This document shows positions 61,154-64,000 of a DNA stretch of 64,000 nucleotides, in pieces. The stretch's first letter is position 1. Each line of letters begins with the position of its first letter. The DNA is from Clavulina sp. PMI_390 (taxonomy: Eukaryota; Basidiomycota; Agaricomycetes; Cantharellales; Hydnaceae), in assembly GCA_015039315.1 (NCBI GenBank), contig WIDE01000013.1, positions 351,356 to 415,355 on the forward strand, written 5' to 3'. Below the pieces are notes generated by a model that saw nothing but the letters and a program-made list of their open reading frames with translations, was not told where the DNA came from and searched no databases. The position numbers and the translations under genes were made by a program.

Positions 61154-62346
61154 CTGAATGAGCACAAGACGAGACAACCGTATCGAGGGTTGGACAGGTT
61201 CACAAGGGCATAATCTGACGGGTTTTGTACCAGACCGAAGATCCTATGACGCATACCGCGGGTCGCATTGGATATGGAGTCCCTGCCGCCCGCTGCTCTC
61301 TCCATGGGAAAGCGCCCAACCCTGGCCATCAGGTTTTGGCATGACTGAACTCGAGTTGACAAGGGTGAGTGTCATAACCCACCCAGAATTCGAAATAAGC
61401 CGTGGTGTGGGAAGGTGAAACTCCACAAGATTCAGAACTCTGAGGCTATGAATATGCGCGTGTTACAACGAGGCAAACTCAGTGCATCCCACTGTAGCCA
61501 AAGTAGCAAGACGCTCCCAATTATCAGAGAAGTCTGGGCATCGAATAAAATAAATAAAATGGCGCCAAGACAGCGCATTGATGCGATATGGGGCAGCCGC
61601 TGACGTTTTGTCAATCGAACGCCAGTAAAAAGTGGTTTGAGTTCTCTCCGAGGGTCCGTGCAGCACCACTCGAGTCCTTGGTCGCGTGTGGGGGTCAAGT
61701 AGGTGCGAGCCAGAATCAATATGTGAGCTACTGAGCTTCCAAACAATTGGACGAGGCAGGGACCCCGGATTGATCCAGCTGTCAGGCCTCATGCCTTTTT
61801 GGTATTGTGTCAAAAACCGTCCAGCTCGGCGCAACCAAACATCGGTAATCAAAGGTCTCCTGCCAGGCACCTGTGAGTCAAACCATGTCTGCATCTGGTT
61901 TTGCACAATGAAGGACAAGAACAAATCGGTGCTGGCGGCGAAGTCCTCGAGGATGCATGAAGATCACTTGGATGGCGTCATGCTTGGCACAAATCAGTTC
62001 CCAAGTTCTGCTTCAGCGCCCGGCAAGATAAGCCCGAGATTAAAAAGAGAACATCCTCCATGGGTGAGTCTATAAGTGGCACTGTCCTAAGTCACAGCCT
62101 CTCTTTCTGACTCACAGCTAACGTCACGTCCCCTCCCCTACCTTACCTTGCTGTATCCCTTCATAAAAGCATAATGATTAATGCTTCTACTATCCTACGC
62201 CTCAGAGTAGATAGACAAAATCGAAGGAACCCGTCGAGTCTGATGCTCGTTTCACTCCAAGTCCTGCACATCTGTCTCGATTGCCGTTGGCCTTTTTAAC
62301 CATCTAGCATGCTTTGATGGTGGAATTAGCCTTCAGGGAGGCGGGA
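61154..62346. other. Spacer upstream of copy 1, no convincing gene
   Basis: Contains overlapping unrecognised frames on both strands (61463-61924 minus, 61686-62075 plus) that oppose each other, so at most one could be real; neither has family resemblance or clear splice signals. It includes the promoter of the DUF3433-like gene. Confidence 0.4.
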
Positions 62347-62348
62347 TA

Positions 62349-62373
62349 CTGTAGTAATCCGACCTTAAGTTCC
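62349..62373 (+). repeat. Left terminal inverted repeat
   Basis: 25 bp beginning CTGTAGTAATCC. It is the reverse complement of 62736-62760 with one mismatch (A for T at its 19th base). Confidence 0.9.
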
Positions 62374-62735
62374 TGTCATGGTCACACCAACTTGGGAATC
62401 GAACTACCGTGAACTCATTTGGTGATGGTCACACAGGTTGGGGCGGGTTAAGGGCAAAGATATAGTAAATACACGGCAAAATAAAGTAATTTTTATAGTG
62501 GTTGGATGGGTGCATGGAAGGTACCTGCGGTTTTGGTGCTTCACAACAAGTAATAAAAGCTTTGTTTACGCTAGAAGTCCACAGCTACGGACAAAGCTTA
62601 CGCGTTTGTAGATGGTATCTCAAGTGGTTGGCCCAGCAATCAGGTTGAGATGGGCCAAAACCTGTCACAAAAGGTACTTTGGGAACTAGGAACTAACAAA
62701 CTTTTGAGCGGGAACTATGTCACTGGTCACACCAC

Positions 62736-62760
62736 GGAACTAAAGGTCGGATTACTACAG
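62736..62760 (-). repeat. Right terminal inverted repeat
   Basis: 25 bp ending GGATTACTACAG, followed directly by TA. Confidence 0.9.
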
Positions 62761-62762
62761 TA

Positions 62763-63754
62763 ATAAATATCTTCCCTATGAGAGAAGAGCTATTCTGAAT
62801 GTTCACTTTACTGACACCGCTCTGCATCCACTTGTCCTCAAGAGCAACGTTGGCAACGCTCTCACGGCGGCGGCGAGGCTCGTCCATCGCGCGGAGGCTT
62901 CGTAGAGACAATTTAAGGGTATAGAGGCTTATCGAAGATCTTCTAATTTTTGATACTTTTCGCAAAAATCTTTGGCCCTATAAGCAGTGGCGTCAGTCTC
63001 TCCACAACCCACGATCTCCGCTTGTCCTCTACAGTGGGGTGTGAGGGTGACACGTGTCACACAGAGGGACTGATAGAATCAGTCAAATAGTTCATCTCCG
63101 CGGTCTCGGCGCAATCAAGCATCAACAAGAACAGCACCTTGCAGGAACACGTTAGCAGCTGACCTGTGCGGATCCTGAATTATCTAGGTGCGCTCTGAAA
63201 CTGATTCGATGCCGAGAGTGTCCTGTCAGGATACCCTTCAATGTCCAGCTGTCGAACTCGATGACGTTTTGCTTTGGCATCTTTCAACGTATCTTTTCAG
63301 CACGCGGCAAAACGAGGCCGAGATCAAGAAAATGAATCTTCGAGAGATCGTTATGTTGCATGCTCTCGCGAGTCATAGTTTCGCTCTGACTCATGACGAG
63401 ATTTCGCAAAATGGGAAGCGTAGCCCGAATAGTCCCGTTCGATCTCCCGTCCCCTTGTTTCCAAGACCGGCACCCTGATGTGAACCATATTCACACCCGA
63501 GGCGAGATATTATTAGAAGCTATCCTGTGTTACGCTCTTGGCGATCGCATAACATTGAAAACAGTAAAACATACTTAGAACAAGTCTTAGCTTGGCTCAT
63601 CCAGTCTCAACACATTCATCAGAATCGGACGTCTCATATCAAATGGCCAGGGCCGTATACCATAAGATCATTAATAAAATGGCATAATATGAAGTGATCG
63701 TAAGAAGACGTGGATATTTAACTAACGTCAATTAATCCCAGATTGAAGTGAAGG
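62763..63754. other. Spacer downstream of copy 2, no convincing gene
   Basis: About 990 bp. It contains a perfect 14-bp palindrome GTGACACGTGTCAC (63047-63060) and a 96-codon plus-strand frame (63188-63478) with no recognisable family. Confidence 0.45.
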
Positions 63755-64000
63755 CTATGCTGGGAATGCTGCAGGCAGAACTTCGAGATGAGGCAAGGCG
63801 TCAAGACCCTCGGGTTTTGAGGCATCTTCAAAACCATTCACTTGCGTCTCGTGGTGAAGTTCCACTTTCCCCGTGTGCGGGTTGAGGCTAAATGTTTTAC
63901 CTTTAAGTTTACGATTAATATCTTGAGGGGTGTTGTAGGGTGATAGGAGCGTCATAAATTGGGAACGTTCTGATAGCATGGCAGCGACAGATCCAATGGA
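63755..64000 (-). CDS. DUF3433-like membrane protein, copy 2 (C-terminal end only)
   Basis: Only the last ~80 codons lie in the window; the rest is beyond the right edge. The tail reads SIGSVAAMLSERSQF, followed by LLSPYNTPQDINRKLKGKTF and SLNPHTGKVELHHE. It aligns without gaps to the tail of copy 1 at 58587 (IGAVAAMLSERSSF, then DVERKLEGKTFGLNP and TGAVEL). The two genes are therefore tandem paralogues on the same strand, about 5.2 kb apart stop to stop. The copies differ enough in the last 30 residues to be an old duplication. Stop TAG 63757-63755. Confidence 0.75.
   Translation of the reverse strand, partial: SIGSVAAMLSERSQFMTLLSPYNTPQDINRKLKGKTFSLNPHTGKVELHHETQVNGFEDASKPEGLDALPHLEVLPAAFPA

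Larger units (their letters stand above)
62349..62760. mobile_element. 412-bp MITE-like DNA transposon
   Basis: The element is bounded by 25-bp terminal inverted repeats (62349-62373 and 62736-62760) that match at 24 of 25 positions and begin CTGTAGTAATCCGACCTT. A TA dinucleotide flanks both ends (62347-62348 and 62761-62762), which fits a TA target-site duplication. It is short, AT-rich inside and encodes no transposase, so it is a non-autonomous element. A TA duplication suggests the Tc1/mariner-type superfamily, but the termini do not match one I can name. Subterminal copies of TGTCAnTGGTCACACCA lie in direct orientation next to both ends. The near-perfect TIRs suggest a relatively young insertion. 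Confidence 0.85.

Noticed and set aside
61463..62075. Opposing unknown frames of 129-153 codons
   Set aside because: They overlap on opposite strands, show no family features or clear introns, and lie in the promoter spacer of the DUF3433-like gene.
62385..62410. tRNA B-box-like sequence (AGTTCGATTCCC on the minus strand) inside the MITE
   Set aside because: No matching A box and no cloverleaf could be formed, so a tRNA or tRNA-derived SINE is not supported.
62720..62965. Minus-strand frame spanning the right end of the MITE
   Set aside because: It runs across the transposon boundary and has no homology or splice context, so it is an accident of the insertion.

Overview
This is a stretch of nuclear chromosome from a filamentous basidiomycete fungus, most likely an Agaricomycete. 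A relative of Rhizoctonia/Ceratobasidiaceae is my guess, not something the sequence proves. The support is as follows. Almost every gene is cut by many short GT-AG introns of roughly 45-70 nt. Genes lie on both strands with compact intergenic spacers. The families are fungal ones: a DASH-complex Dad3 subunit, alpha-aminoadipate reductase (Lys2), a Clr2-type silencing factor, DUF4336 and DUF3433-like proteins, and an F-box protein of agaricomycete style.

Layout. 0-2.5 kb: a Ser/Pro-rich protein on the minus strand, cut by the left edge. 3.8-7.3 kb: DAD3 with two very large introns. 7.3-9 kb: a poorly resolved stretch with one weak candidate gene. 9-16.3 kb: a P-loop polynucleotide-kinase-like protein and a large ABCC (YOR1/MRP-type) transporter, both on the minus strand. 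17-21.3 kb: an SLC35F-type transporter convergent with an aldo/keto reductase. 21.6-26.2 kb: LYS2. 26.7-29.4 kb: an unrecognised Ser/Pro-rich protein and a DUF4336 protein. 29.6-36.5 kb: a JmjC protein convergent with a Clr2 homologue, two chromatin genes tail to tail. 36.7-41.4 kb: a Fet3-like multicopper oxidase divergent from a mitochondrial rhomboid protease, across 300 bp. 41.5-44.9 kb: AP-1 gamma adaptin. 45-47.6 kb: a PQ-loop transporter divergent from holocytochrome c synthase. 48.5-51.2 kb: a secreted type-B carboxylesterase. 51.4-57.2 kb: a Ser/Thr kinase and an F-box protein. 58.6-64 kb: two DUF3433-like membrane proteins in tandem, the second cut by the right edge; the spacer between them holds a 412-bp MITE-like element with clear terminal inverted repeats and a TA target duplication.

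The genes are mostly core housekeeping (kinetochore, lysine synthesis, vesicle coats, mitochondrial proteolysis and haem attachment, iron oxidation, silencing) mixed with transporters and secreted or membrane proteins. They do not form one pathway. LYS2, the aldo/keto reductase and the ABC transporter together superficially resemble a secondary-metabolite cluster, but the multidomain enzyme is ordinary Lys2, so I reject that reading. I see no convincing new multi-gene system. The observations most worth checking are the MITE and its internal repeats, the oversized introns and long tail of DAD3, a kinase with a large insertion inside its N-lobe, a compound ACGCGTGACGTAACC motif shared by two loci, and an unresolved splice junction in the P-loop kinase. 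Exon edges were placed by eye from GT/AG signals and family conservation; gene spans are more reliable than individual junctions.
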